Below, in pieces: positions 16,992 through 25,864 of a stretch of 64,000 nt of DNA (position 1 is its first letter; the number at the start of each line of letters is the position of its first letter). A program made the translations under genes and the position numbers. The notes beneath the pieces were generated by a model that searched no databases, was not told the DNA's origin, and saw nothing but the letters and a program-made list of their open reading frames with translations. The stretch is from JAJYSO01 sp964586655. Its GTDB lineage: Bacteria > Bacteroidota > Bacteroidia > Flavobacteriales > Flavobacteriaceae. The stretch is from the NCBI GenBank assembly GCA_964586655.1, contig CAZPGY010000010.1:22152-86151 (forward strand). Reading direction: 5' to 3'.

Positions 16992-17348
16992 TTAAAGGCG
17001 AAACGGTTTTTGTGGAGGGCGTAAAAGTTTGTTTAGCGCCGTCTTGGTGCTTATGGCGGGAATAAAAAAAGAAATAAAGGAGTATTCTAAAAAATCGACG
17101 GCTGGTTTTATGTGTGGGGCTTTTAAAAATATTTGATGACAATTGACGGCCATTAATACCATTCCTGCCGAAGGTGCAGTTTTACTAATCTCCGGCTTAG
17201 AATCGGGGTGATTCGCTTTTTTATTCTGACAAAACGGGTGGATTACCTTCCATTGATTGCCAAAAATCATCTGACCATTATTGGCCAAACCAACCTTTGT
17301 GCAAAACAACAGCATCAAGACAAGAGCGATATTTCGGGATTTCCACAT
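16992..17348 (-). CDS. Small secreted protein of unknown function
   Basis: A 118-residue candidate. It starts with a convincing signal peptide (MWKSRNIALVLMLLFCTKVG then LANNGQ) and ends with a proline-rich tail, LLRPPQKPFRL. Cysteines occur in HPFCQNK and VNCHQIF. The ATG at 17348 lies four bases after a TATATTTG box (minus strand, 17353-17360) with TTTTG 18 bases further up. This suggests a leaderless or nearly leaderless transcript. It loosely resembles the short cysteine- and PP-containing secreted proteins often found near metal-related genes in Bacteroidota, but I cannot assign it. The next gene downstream is the TlpA-like thioredoxin. Confidence 0.5.
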   Translation of the reverse strand: MWKSRNIALVLMLLFCTKVGLANNGQMIFGNQWKVIHPFCQNKKANHPDSKPEISKTAPSAGMVLMAVNCHQIFLKAPHIKPAVDFLEYSFISFFIPAISTKTALNKLLRPPQKPFRL

Positions 17349-17675
17349 AGAACAAATATAAAACCTCAGCATCAAACACAAAACCTATTAGGTAAGATTT
17401 AACATCAACGAGGAGCAAGCCCTCAACTTTCAACTCGAGGATCTGGAAACTTCCGGAGATATTTTTAGGGGCTTATCATGTTGTCGTAAAAACGGTGTTC
17501 TTTTTGATATTTCAAGGTGTTCTTACAATAATCCGTTTCGGGAGAGGTTAAATTTAAGGAGGCTTTTGGCTTTCCTAAAATAATCATTGTGCGGATGCCA
17601 AACAGACATCGGATAAATTTTATGTATTTTTGACACGATTTTTGTAGCCCTTAATTTCATTAAATATTAGAACGG
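17349..17675. other. Intergenic region between divergent genes
   Basis: Holds the -7/-33 boxes of the leftward small gene (17353-17383) and a TATTTTTG box at 17625-17632 for the rightward LysM gene. The block between them (about 17400-17580) contains TTAAATTTAAGGA at 17550-17562, also seen near the transposase at 35.2 kb. No gene is apparent. Confidence 0.5.
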
Positions 17676-19568
17676 ATGAAAAAAACACTGATTTTTCTAT
17701 TTTTTGCACTGCTTATTTCCGGGAGTCTTTATGCGCAATACAAGAGTTATCGCATTACTCAGGATGAAAGTTTAGAAGAACTGGCGGAAAGGTTTGATGT
17801 TAGTAAATCGGCTATTTTAAAAATGAATCCTGATTTAAAAGAAGGGGATATCGCCGGAAAAATTATTGTAATTCCTCCTGCCGAAACGGATAATAAAACC
17901 CCAAAAGCGCATACGGTTCGGTTTAAAGAATATAAAGTAGCCCCCAAAGAGACGTTGTGGAGCATTGCTCAGCAGAATGGGATAGAAGTGGAAGATTTAA
18001 AGCGTTATAACCCTTATTTATATGAGGAAGAACTCGGAGCCGGAGATATGATTCAGGTGCCTATTTTTCAAGATGGCAAAATCAATTTTAATGCTTCGGT
18101 ACAAACCTCTACCTTTAAAAACTTAATTCACGTGGTGATGCCGGGAGAGACCAAATATGGGATTGCAAAGCTATATGAAATGAGTGTGGAAGAGTTGGAT
18201 TCACTAAATCCTTTTGTGGGCGAACTTCATCCGGGGCAGGTGTTGAAAGTAATCAACCCTTTGGCTGAAAAAACCAAGGAAGGTGACTTTGCCTATTATG
18301 AGGTAAAGCCTAAAGAAACCTTTTATAGTTTGACTCGGAGGTTCCATATTTCCAGAGATTCCTTGGTCGAGTTGAATCCGGTTTTAAAAGAATTGGGTTT
18401 GCAAGCCGGGATGTCTTTAAAATTACCTAATGCGGCGAAGGCGTACTTTAAAAAGGAAGAAGTGCCTTCTAATGTGAGTTTGAGTGGCCAATTGACCAAT
18501 CTGTCAACAAAAAATATTGTAATCATGCTGCCTTTCAATTTGCCGCAGTTTAAGGGGGCGAGTCTTTATAAAAAAGAAAACTTGCTGAAAAATGATGCAA
18601 TTTCACAAATATCTCTCGATATATATAGCGGTATCAAAGCGGCTATTGATTCGGCACAAAGCCTTGGAATTCCAATACGAGCCAAAGTTTTTGATACGCA
18701 AGCCAGTGAAGCAAATGTCCGTAACATCATGAGTCGACACAGCTTTGAGGATGCTCGTTTTGTCATTGGACCGTTGCTGCCCAAAATGATTAAAGAGGTA
18801 ACTCACCGACTTCAAGATGAAAAAGTGTTTGTGTTTAGCCCGTTGACCAATCAAGAGCTCAGCGGGGGGGAATTGATGGTGCAAACACGTCCCTCCAAAC
18901 TGGCTAAAGAAAAGGTGTTGGTCACCTACTTGGATCAGCATCGGGAAGGAAAGAATTTTCTGATATTGTCAGACCAAAAACACGCTTTCTTTGTTGAGAA
19001 ACTCAGGGCCTATTTCCCTAAAGCCCGGATGATTACCCGATCCAAAGACGACTACCTCACCCGAAGTGATGTCAAAAGCCTATTGGTGGAAGGCCAACCC
19101 AATTGGGTAATCCTGGAAACAGACAATTATGCCGATATCAATAATGTTATTTCTTATTTGAACCTCCTGAGATCAGCATACGATATCCGGGTGTTTACTA
19201 CCGATAAAAATAAAATATATGACGAAAAAGTTCCGGCCGAATACCTAAGTCACTTGCATTTCACGTACACCTCTACCGACAAAAGCGATATGCGACAAGA
19301 CGGGAACAGTTTTATAACTTCCTATAAGGAGAAATATGGCTATGTGCCCAACAAATATGCTATTCGTGGTTTTGACGTGACCTTTGATGCTTTGCTGCGT
19401 TCTGCTTCGGCAGAAACCTTGAAAAAAGCTTTTGAACAACAAAAAGGAGCTACCGAATATGTGGCCAATCGTTTTTATTACCACAAAAAAATGATAGGAG
19501 GTTATTATAATAGTGCCGTTTACCTGATTAAATTTAAGGAGGGATTGGAATTGGAAATCATCAATTAA
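17676..19568 (+). CDS. Four-LysM protein fused to a type 1 periplasmic-binding (YraM/LpoA-like) domain
   Basis: A 630-residue exported protein with a signal peptide (residues 1-20, ending YAQ). Four LysM domains lie at about 24-69, 86-130, 150-192 and 206-250; each has the D/E-S/T-L pattern and a terminal KIIVIP/MIQVP/LKVIN/LKLPN strand. They would bind peptidoglycan. From about residue 275 a type 1 periplasmic-binding fold begins with KNIVIMLPFNLPQFKG, then SLDIYSGIKAAIDSAQSLGI and RFVIGPLLPKMIKEV. This resembles LpoA/YraM domains that regulate peptidoglycan synthases. A role in cell-wall control is inferred from architecture. It has its own TATTTTTG box and no operon partner. Confidence 0.85.
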   Translation: MKKTLIFLFFALLISGSLYAQYKSYRITQDESLEELAERFDVSKSAILKMNPDLKEGDIAGKIIVIPPAETDNKTPKAHTVRFKEYKVAPKETLWSIAQQNGIEVEDLKRYNPYLYEEELGAGDMIQVPIFQDGKINFNASVQTSTFKNLIHVVMPGETKYGIAKLYEMSVEELDSLNPFVGELHPGQVLKVINPLAEKTKEGDFAYYEVKPKETFYSLTRRFHISRDSLVELNPVLKELGLQAGMSLKLPNAAKAYFKKEEVPSNVSLSGQLTNLSTKNIVIMLPFNLPQFKGASLYKKENLLKNDAISQISLDIYSGIKAAIDSAQSLGIPIRAKVFDTQASEANVRNIMSRHSFEDARFVIGPLLPKMIKEVTHRLQDEKVFVFSPLTNQELSGGELMVQTRPSKLAKEKVLVTYLDQHREGKNFLILSDQKHAFFVEKLRAYFPKARMITRSKDDYLTRSDVKSLLVEGQPNWVILETDNYADINNVISYLNLLRSAYDIRVFTTDKNKIYDEKVPAEYLSHLHFTYTSTDKSDMRQDGNSFITSYKEKYGYVPNKYAIRGFDVTFDALLRSASAETLKKAFEQQKGATEYVANRFYYHKKMIGGYYNSAVYLIKFKEGLELEIIN

Positions 19569-19589
19569 GTCCAAAACAATCCCCGATTT

Positions 19590-20204
19590 TTAAGCGGGCA
19601 ATGCGGCCGGTCTTTTGTCAAAAAGTTCTTTAACGTTTTCAGAAGCGTTCATGGCTTGAATAACCGAATCTAAAGGTCGGGCATAGACATAAGGATAGTC
19701 AATTTCTCCATAAGCCGCTCTGATGGGATAGGCCAACTGCTCTTCGGTGACTGAAAATTGCGAATTAATACCCGGTTTATTGCCGCGAGGATCCACTCGA
19801 AACCAGCCGGAATCTTCCAAATATATTGCATTTAGGCCGTGTAAAGCATGGCCGGAGTTGGGGTCTTTTGGGTTCTTGAGTACCCGTTGATAACAAAATC
19901 CGATCGGAATATCCATGCCCCGGCACAAGCTGGCCAACAAATGTGCTTTGGCAAAACAGATGCCGTCTCTCACTTGCAATACTTCTTCCCCGCTGATGCT
20001 GACCTTCTGTTTTTGGGTGTCAAAAGAATGTCCGATTTCGTCACGCGCAATCTCGAAAGCAAGTCGTGCCCTTTCTTTGGGGGTGGCGGCCTTGGCTTTG
20101 ATGCTTTGTATTTTTTCCTGTACCAAAGGCGTGTCAAATTGAATGATCGGCGGAATTTCCTGGAGATAGTCGCTGAGGTGATTAGCAATTATTTGAAGTT
20201 TCAT
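19590..20204 (-). CDS. Transglutaminase-like cysteine protease-fold protein
   Basis: A 204-residue cytoplasmic protein with the transglutaminase core. The catalytic triad is visible as Cys83 (RDGICFAKAHLLASLCR), His122 in the segment HGLNAIYL and Asp138 in WFRVDPRG. Bacterial members include peptidases, amidases and cross-linkers, so the reaction is unknown. It is transcribed divergently from the glycerophosphodiesterase gene. A 14-bp-stem palindrome lies 16 bases upstream of its ATG, where it could influence transcription or translation. Confidence 0.85.
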   Translation of the reverse strand: MKLQIIANHLSDYLQEIPPIIQFDTPLVQEKIQSIKAKAATPKERARLAFEIARDEIGHSFDTQKQKVSISGEEVLQVRDGICFAKAHLLASLCRGMDIPIGFCYQRVLKNPKDPNSGHALHGLNAIYLEDSGWFRVDPRGNKPGINSQFSVTEEQLAYPIRAAYGEIDYPYVYARPLDSVIQAMNASENVKELFDKRPAALPA

Positions 20205-20219
20205 ATCTTGAAAGCGTTT

Positions 20220-20254
20220 TATAATACCAATTTACAAACCAAATTGGTATTATA
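20220..20254. repeat. AATACCAATT palindrome with 14-bp perfect stem
   Basis: TATAATACCAATTT and AAATTGGTATTATA flank a 7-base loop. The ends match those of the 28.2 kb and 31.56 kb elements. It lies between two divergent genes. Confidence 0.75.
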
Positions 20255-20338
20255 CGAAAATAAAAAAAGCTTTCCTTATTTCGTTTTTAAGAAGGAAGTT
20301 TATCTTTGATTGAAGAGCAGTTGAGATCACAAATTGAA

Positions 20339-21049
20339 ATGATGAAATCTTTACCCCAACTTATTGCACATCGAGGGTTTTGGCAGCCTGAAAAAGCAGC
20401 CCAAAACTCGCTTCAGGCTTTACAGGCGGCTCAGAATTTGGCGGTTTACGGATCCGAATTTGATGTTCGCATGACGGCTGATGAGCGTTTAGTAATTCAT
20501 CACGATGCAACTTTCAAAGGGCGCCGAATCATCGATTCTGATTATGCTTCCTTGTGCCAAAGGGGAGAGGCGTTTCACAAGAAATTTGCTTGTTTAGAAC
20601 ATTTTTTGAAGCAGGGAAAACGCGCGGCCTCCGTAAAATTGATCTTGGAAATCAAGGATCTGGCAACAAAAGAGCAAGAGGAACAAAGCCTTAGAAAAGT
20701 GTTGGAAGTGACCAATTCCTATCAAATGGAGCAGCAAATGGAGTATATTTCCTTCAGTTTATTTGTTTGCTGTCGTATTAAAATGTTACAGCCCCATGCT
20801 GCTGTCAAATATATCAATGGTGACCTCAGCCCTGAGCAAGTGGCCGATTTGGGAATAGATGGAATTAATTATCACTATTCGGTTTTTAGAAAACATCCCG
20901 AATGGATTGCAGAGGCCCATCAATTGGGCTTGTCTGTGGGCAGTTGGACGGTTAATAAAGTCCATGTTTTTAAATCCTTAGCGGAATTAGAGATCGATTT
21001 TGTCACCACAGATTATCCCGATTTGTTTCAGCAGTTTGGTCGTTCTTAA
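20339..21049 (+). CDS. Glycerophosphodiester phosphodiesterase family protein
   Basis: A 236-residue TIM-barrel phosphodiesterase that hydrolyses glycerophosphodiesters to glycerol-3-phosphate and an alcohol. Motif residues are His11-Arg12 (AHRG), Glu40 and Asp42 (GSEFDVRMT), His54 (VIHHDATFKG) and the closing TTDYPDLF. I chose the ATG at 20339 because the family begins a few residues before the IAHRG strand. A second ATG follows at once (20342), and an in-frame TTG 33 bases upstream would add residues without homology. There is no signal peptide, so it acts in the cytoplasm. At 236 residues it is near the lower end of the family. Confidence 0.88.
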   Translation: MMKSLPQLIAHRGFWQPEKAAQNSLQALQAAQNLAVYGSEFDVRMTADERLVIHHDATFKGRRIIDSDYASLCQRGEAFHKKFACLEHFLKQGKRAASVKLILEIKDLATKEQEEQSLRKVLEVTNSYQMEQQMEYISFSLFVCCRIKMLQPHAAVKYINGDLSPEQVADLGIDGINYHYSVFRKHPEWIAEAHQLGLSVGSWTVNKVHVFKSLAELEIDFVTTDYPDLFQQFGRS

Positions 21050-21080
21050 GAATGCTCTTTATTGGTAGCGCAGCAATGAA

Positions 21081-21578
21081 CTATTTGGATTCCGGGTTAG
21101 ATCGGTTTTTTAAGAATTTTAAGTAAGCCTTCTCTTCAAATTGAACCGTGTCCCAGTCTCTCATAACGGTGGCTCCCGTTTTTTCATAGAAGTCAATCGC
21201 CGGCTGATTCCAGTCCAATACAGCCCATTCCACGCGTTTCACTCCGTTTTTGGCTGCATAAGACATTACCTTTTCATACAAAGCCATTCCCAAACCCTGA
21301 CCGCGATATGCTTCTTCTACAATCAAATCCTCTAAGTGGACGGTTTTGCCTTTCCAGGTGGAATAACGAAAATAAAACAAAGCCATTCCGTGAATATGTT
21401 CTTCAATTTCAGCAACATAGCAATTAAATATCGGGTTTTCGCCAAATCCGTTTTCTTCTAAATTTGCAAGGGTGACCTCCACGGCATCCGGTTCTTTTTC
21501 ATATACAGCCAATTCTTTTATCAATTGGAGTACCTGTGGCATATCGTCTTTGGTGGCTTTGCGGATGGTATAATCCAT
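21081..21578 (-). CDS. GNAT family N-acetyltransferase
   Basis: A 165-residue acetyltransferase of the spermidine/diamine-acetyltransferase-like group. The acetyl-CoA motif RGQGLGMALYEKVM is at residues 92-105, preceded by the HLEDLIVEEAY strand. The C-terminal part, VEWAVLDWNQPAIDFYEKTGA, is characteristic of SSAT-type members, which often act on polyamines or thialysine. I chose the ATG at 21578 (MDYTIRKATKDD) over an in-frame TTG 21 bases upstream because GNAT proteins start right at this first strand. The substrate is unproven. Confidence 0.9.
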   Translation of the reverse strand: MDYTIRKATKDDMPQVLQLIKELAVYEKEPDAVEVTLANLEENGFGENPIFNCYVAEIEEHIHGMALFYFRYSTWKGKTVHLEDLIVEEAYRGQGLGMALYEKVMSYAAKNGVKRVEWAVLDWNQPAIDFYEKTGATVMRDWDTVQFEEKAYLKFLKNRSNPESK

Positions 21579-21689
21579 GATTTTTAGTTTGAACCCCAAA
21601 GCTAAACATTAAGCTTGTTTTTTCAAGGTCTTCGAAAGCAATTTTCAATGAATAAATTTTGTGTACTTTTGTAGAGCAAAAAAAAAACT

Positions 21690-22700
21690 ATGGCAACTGA
21701 AAATCAATCCCTCGGTGAATTTATTATAGAAAATCAAGATTCCTTTGAATATTCTACCGGCGAGCTTTCCAAATTGCTCCATGCCATTCGGCGGGCAGCA
21801 AAAGTGGTAAACCACAAAGTCAATAAGGCAGGACTGTCCAATATTCTTGGCGCTGCCGGAAATACCAACGTGCAAGGAGAAACCCAGCAAAAACTCGATG
21901 TGTATGCCAATGAGATTTTTATAGATACCTTAATAAATCGAGAGATTGTATGCGGCATTGCTTCCGAAGAAAATGATGAATATATCACGATCAAGGGACA
22001 GCACAATGACAATAAAAACAAGTATGTTGTCGCTATGGATCCTTTGGATGGAAGTTCTAATATTGACGTCAACGTCTCAGTGGGCACCATCTTCTCAATT
22101 TATCGTCGGGTAACCAAAATCGGTACTCCGGTGCAGCAAGAAGATTTTTTACAGCCCGGCAACAAACAGGTGGCAGCAGGATATGTGGTCTATGGCACCT
22201 CCACCATGTTGGTTTATACCGTGGGTAACGGGGTCAACGGATTTACCTTAAATCCGGCCATAGGAACCTATTACCTGTCTCATCCCAATATGAAATTCCC
22301 CAAAGCGGGCAATATTTACTCGATTAACGAAGGGAATTATGTTCACTTTCCGCAAGGCGTAAAAGATTATATTAAATATTGCCAGCAAGAAGCCGACAAT
22401 CGCCCATATACTTCTCGGTATATCGGTTCTCTGGTGTCTGATTTGCATCGAAATATCTTGAAAGGCGGAATTTATATTTATCCGAGCAGCTCAAAATATA
22501 AAAATGGAAAATTACGCTTGCTGTATGAATGCAATCCCATGGCTTTTGTAATCGAACAGGCGGGTGGAAAAGCCAGTAACGGATTTAAGCGAATATTAGA
22601 CCTCGAACCTACAGAGCTGCATCAACGCACTCCCTTTTTCTGCGGCAACAAGGAGATGGTAGAGCAGGCAGAGGAATTTATGAAAGCCCATAAAGGCTAA
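21690..22700 (+). CDS. fbp: Fructose-1,6-bisphosphatase class I
   Basis: A 336-residue gluconeogenic phosphatase converting fructose-1,6-bisphosphate to fructose-6-phosphate in the cytoplasm. The metal-binding motif DPLDGSSNID lies at residues 117-126. Other family blocks are EENDEYITI (95-102 region), YVVYGTSTMLVYT, RYIGSLVSDLHRNILKGGIYIYP and LRLLYECNPMAFVIEQAGG. Length is normal. A TACTTTTG box at 21664-21671 lies 18 bases upstream of the ATG and is the likely -7 element. Confidence 0.97.
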   Translation: MATENQSLGEFIIENQDSFEYSTGELSKLLHAIRRAAKVVNHKVNKAGLSNILGAAGNTNVQGETQQKLDVYANEIFIDTLINREIVCGIASEENDEYITIKGQHNDNKNKYVVAMDPLDGSSNIDVNVSVGTIFSIYRRVTKIGTPVQQEDFLQPGNKQVAAGYVVYGTSTMLVYTVGNGVNGFTLNPAIGTYYLSHPNMKFPKAGNIYSINEGNYVHFPQGVKDYIKYCQQEADNRPYTSRYIGSLVSDLHRNILKGGIYIYPSSSKYKNGKLRLLYECNPMAFVIEQAGGKASNGFKRILDLEPTELHQRTPFFCGNKEMVEQAEEFMKAHKG

Positions 22701-22733
22701 AAATCACTTTTTTCGATTAAGGAGCCTTTGTGG

Positions 22734-23165
22734 TTATTCTGTTTCTCGATCGAGGAGATACCGGTAATCGTCAAAATTCACTTGCCCGCTGAGAATTTGT
22801 ACCGATCTGTTGATGACTCGGGCAGAAGCCTCATCAGAAAAGCCTAAGGCGACGGCATATTTTTCCAAGAGCTTTTGCTCTTTGTCGTCCATAGCGTGGT
22901 CGGCAAATATGATTTTTAAGATTTCATAAAGGCTCTCCAGGCGCTCCTCAATAGAGTTTGGCGCATCCACCGGAAAGGCTTCCGGATGCTCAATCGCTTT
23001 TTGATAATTCTCCTCTCCGATGTCCAGTTTTTTTGAAAGTCGACGCAATACCTTTTCCTCGGCTTCATTAATTTCTCCGTCAATGGCAGCTACATTGACC
23101 AAAAAGGAGAAATGCTTTAAGTTTCTCTGCTGCTGACCTGAACTGAAAATATTTGAAAAAGGCAT
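22734..23165 (-). CDS. TerB-like (tellurite-resistance/DUF533-type) helical protein
   Basis: A 143-residue all-helical cytoplasmic protein. It has the TerB pattern of acidic metal-binding helices: VNVAAIDGEINEAEEKVLRRLS near the N-terminus and ADHAMDDKEQKLLEKYAVALGFS near the C-terminus. These two related segments look like the internal duplication of the fold. TerB domains bind calcium and are linked to stress responses, but no other ter genes are here. It is convergent with fbp and has no operon partner. Confidence 0.8.
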   Translation of the reverse strand: MPFSNIFSSGQQQRNLKHFSFLVNVAAIDGEINEAEEKVLRRLSKKLDIGEENYQKAIEHPEAFPVDAPNSIEERLESLYEILKIIFADHAMDDKEQKLLEKYAVALGFSDEASARVINRSVQILSGQVNFDDYRYLLDRETE

Positions 23166-23359
23166 AATAAAAATGTTTTAGATTGTAAAATTACGCTATT
23201 TTAGACAAAATAAAGCGAAATTATCATTGTTCCTACACTTATAGTAATGTTAATTTATCTTGTTTCATCGCTTAATTTAATATAGATTTAAAAATAGTTT
23301 CTTTCTCTTGGGGCTAATAAGTTTATATTTGCACTTTATTAATTTGATACATTATTCGT

Positions 23360-25801
23360 ATGAAAAAACAACTGCTACTATTCACCTTGTTCTTGGCTTA
23401 TGTGAGCACTTCTTTTGCCCAGGTAGAGGATGTTAATGTTATTTTGACGCCTTCGGCAGGTTATAACTGGTTTGATGCCAAATCAACCGTTAAGGATGGA
23501 GCCATGTATGGTTTTGAAGCTGGTTTTGGTTTTGGGCCTATTTTTGAATTGCGGGGAATTTATCGCCAGTCGGCTGATTTGAACCAAGCTTTTGGGGCTT
23601 ATCAAGATGACGTTTCTGATTTTCTCAACGATGATAATTTTAGTTTCGCCAGCCGCGATGTTAAAGTAACCCGTATCGGAGGAGAGCTGAAGGCCAATAT
23701 TGGACGTGGAGATTTTTCTCCATTTCTTTTCCTCGGTACCGGAGTACAGACATTTAAGTGGGAGGTCCCTAATGAGGGAACATACAAAAATCAAAATTTA
23801 TACACTTCTTTGGGGGTAGGACTTAAAATAAACCTCAGTCAACGAATTACGTTTGATCTGAGTGGGAAAGCCATTGTTTACAATATGGATCCGAGCAGCT
23901 TGTTTTATGATCCCGCGGGTTCTTCCAATCTCAACGATTGGATTGATAACCAAGAAGGAACTACCATGGTGAATTGGGCAGTTTCTGCCGGACTCTCTTT
24001 TTATCTGGGAGGCACCAACACGCAAGGGCTCTCGCCTTTGGAGCGCGCATACATGAAGCGATTTAGTGGCGGATTGTCAGGCGTTCGTTTCACCCTTGCT
24101 CCAATGGGGGCGTACGTCAATTTTAATAGCGAATCAGGATTCAGAGATGCCTACTTGCTGGGTGGGGCTTTGGGCGTAGAATTTTCTGACTATGTGGGCT
24201 TACAAGCTTATTACCTGCAGTCTACCAAAGGAGAAGACCCTTCTTTTGATTTTGATGAAATGGCCATGTACGGACTCGATTTTGTAGGACGGTTGAATAT
24301 ACCGCGAGGCATTGTGCCTTATATTACCATTGGTGGGGGATACCTCAATGTTCAAGAGGGATATCAGGGAGAAACTGTTGGCACTCCTCCTTTTCAGTAT
24401 TACCAAGCGGTTAGCTCCGGATATTATGCCAAGGGAGGTTTGGGTATTGAAGTGCCCCTGGCTTCTTTTGTGAGCTTGTACGGTTCTGCCAATCTTTTGT
24501 ATACCATAGGAGACGAGGAAACCGATGTGGCCGATATCAGTTCGGCAGATCAACTTCAACAACACACGATGTATAACGTGGGATTGCGATTTAAAATTGG
24601 AAAAAGAGCGCATACCGAAGAAATGACTACCCAAGCATTTGAGAGACGTTTTAGTGGTGAACGCATAGCTTATGAGCAGCAAATAGATTCCTTAAAAGAG
24701 GACCTCAAAGAAGCCTATCGCGAGAATGATACTGAAAAAATTGCCGAAATCATAAAAGAGAAACAAGCACTGGAAACCGAACAGATGTACGGTGGCAAAT
24801 GGATTGCCCTTCGTGAGGCAAAAAGAGATTCTTTAGAGCAAGAACTCCTTGAGGCTTTTGAAAATAACAATACCGAAAAAGCCCTGACAATTATGAAGCA
24901 AAAGCAACAAATTGAATCCGAAATCGACAGCTTGAAAAAACAGGCTCAGATTAAGCGTGAACCTATGGTTAGGATGACACCGGCTGAGCTTCAGGAGTTG
25001 ATTAATCAAACGCTTGATCGGGTGACAATGAAGGAAGATTCGGCTACCGGAATTGAACGGCGCTTGGATCGCATTGAACAAATGATCCTCGATTTGAAAG
25101 AACAAAAGGAGGTAAAACAAGACAGTACTACTTTAGGAAGAAAATCTCTCGGATTGAATAAAGCAGCTGCTACAGAACAATCCAATCAACAGGTAAATGA
25201 GACTGGAGAAGAAGAGGAGATAGAAGCCTTGCAAGACAGAGTGAACCAACTCAATCGTCGGTTGAAGGAGCAGCATGAACAGATTAATCAGTTAAAAGGG
25301 CTGAAAGAGGCTTATGAGCAAGCTGCAGAAGCACCTTCTCATGAAATTATTGTAGACGTTCCTGACAATAACGTAGCCGCAAACACGCTGTATAATGGGG
25401 ATAAAGTGTCTTCTTTGAAAAGAGGCTTTGGGATTTTTGCCGGATACAGTGTCGGTGAAGCCACCAGTTTTAATTTTGGCGTGCGCGGATATTATGGTAT
25501 TAACCGCACCTCAATTATTTTTATGCCCGAAGTGTTTGTAGCTTTAGAGGATAAAATTGGCTTCGGACTTGGTGCCAATGCAGTGATTCCGGTCAATATC
25601 AAAAGCATCCCCCGACTCAAACCATACGGAGGCGCCGGCTTGGGAATCAATTCGATAAATGGTAACTTTAGTTTGAACCCTAATTTTATTGTAGGAACAG
25701 CCTATCAAGTTGGCAATTCCGGTAATTTATTTTTTGATTTCACGGTGAGAGGTGCTTTTAAATACAATCAGTTTGCCATAGGTTATAAGCTTAATTTTTA
25801 A
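23360..25801 (+). CDS. Outer-membrane protein with three predicted beta-barrel modules and a central coiled coil
   Basis: An 813-residue protein with a signal peptide (1-20, SFA-Q). Residues about 26-217 and 238-416 each show eight alternating amphipathic strands with Gly/aromatic turns, ending SAGLSFYLGG and MYNVGLRFKIGKR. Residues 430-655 are a charged coiled coil with an internal repeat (442-475 and 489-522, sharing NTEK/NDTEK). Residues 686-813 form a third barrel-like segment ending FAIGYKLNF, with the terminal aromatic typical of outer-membrane barrels. A TATATTTG box (23324-23331) lies upstream. The next gene, an OmpA-family protein, starts within 64 bases, so the two may form one envelope complex. 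Function is unknown. Confidence 0.8.
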   Translation: MKKQLLLFTLFLAYVSTSFAQVEDVNVILTPSAGYNWFDAKSTVKDGAMYGFEAGFGFGPIFELRGIYRQSADLNQAFGAYQDDVSDFLNDDNFSFASRDVKVTRIGGELKANIGRGDFSPFLFLGTGVQTFKWEVPNEGTYKNQNLYTSLGVGLKINLSQRITFDLSGKAIVYNMDPSSLFYDPAGSSNLNDWIDNQEGTTMVNWAVSAGLSFYLGGTNTQGLSPLERAYMKRFSGGLSGVRFTLAPMGAYVNFNSESGFRDAYLLGGALGVEFSDYVGLQAYYLQSTKGEDPSFDFDEMAMYGLDFVGRLNIPRGIVPYITIGGGYLNVQEGYQGETVGTPPFQYYQAVSSGYYAKGGLGIEVPLASFVSLYGSANLLYTIGDEETDVADISSADQLQQHTMYNVGLRFKIGKRAHTEEMTTQAFERRFSGERIAYEQQIDSLKEDLKEAYRENDTEKIAEIIKEKQALETEQMYGGKWIALREAKRDSLEQELLEAFENNNTEKALTIMKQKQQIESEIDSLKKQAQIKREPMVRMTPAELQELINQTLDRVTMKEDSATGIERRLDRIEQMILDLKEQKEVKQDSTTLGRKSLGLNKAAATEQSNQQVNETGEEEEIEALQDRVNQLNRRLKEQHEQINQLKGLKEAYEQAAEAPSHEIIVDVPDNNVAANTLYNGDKVSSLKRGFGIFAGYSVGEATSFNFGVRGYYGINRTSIIFMPEVFVALEDKIGFGLGANAVIPVNIKSIPRLKPYGGAGLGINSINGNFSLNPNFIVGTAYQVGNSGNLFFDFTVRGAFKYNQFAIGYKLNF

Positions 25802-25864
25802 CCAAGATGAATCTTGACTTGACTTTGAGGAATGTTGAAGATTATTTTGAAATCTAACGAGACC

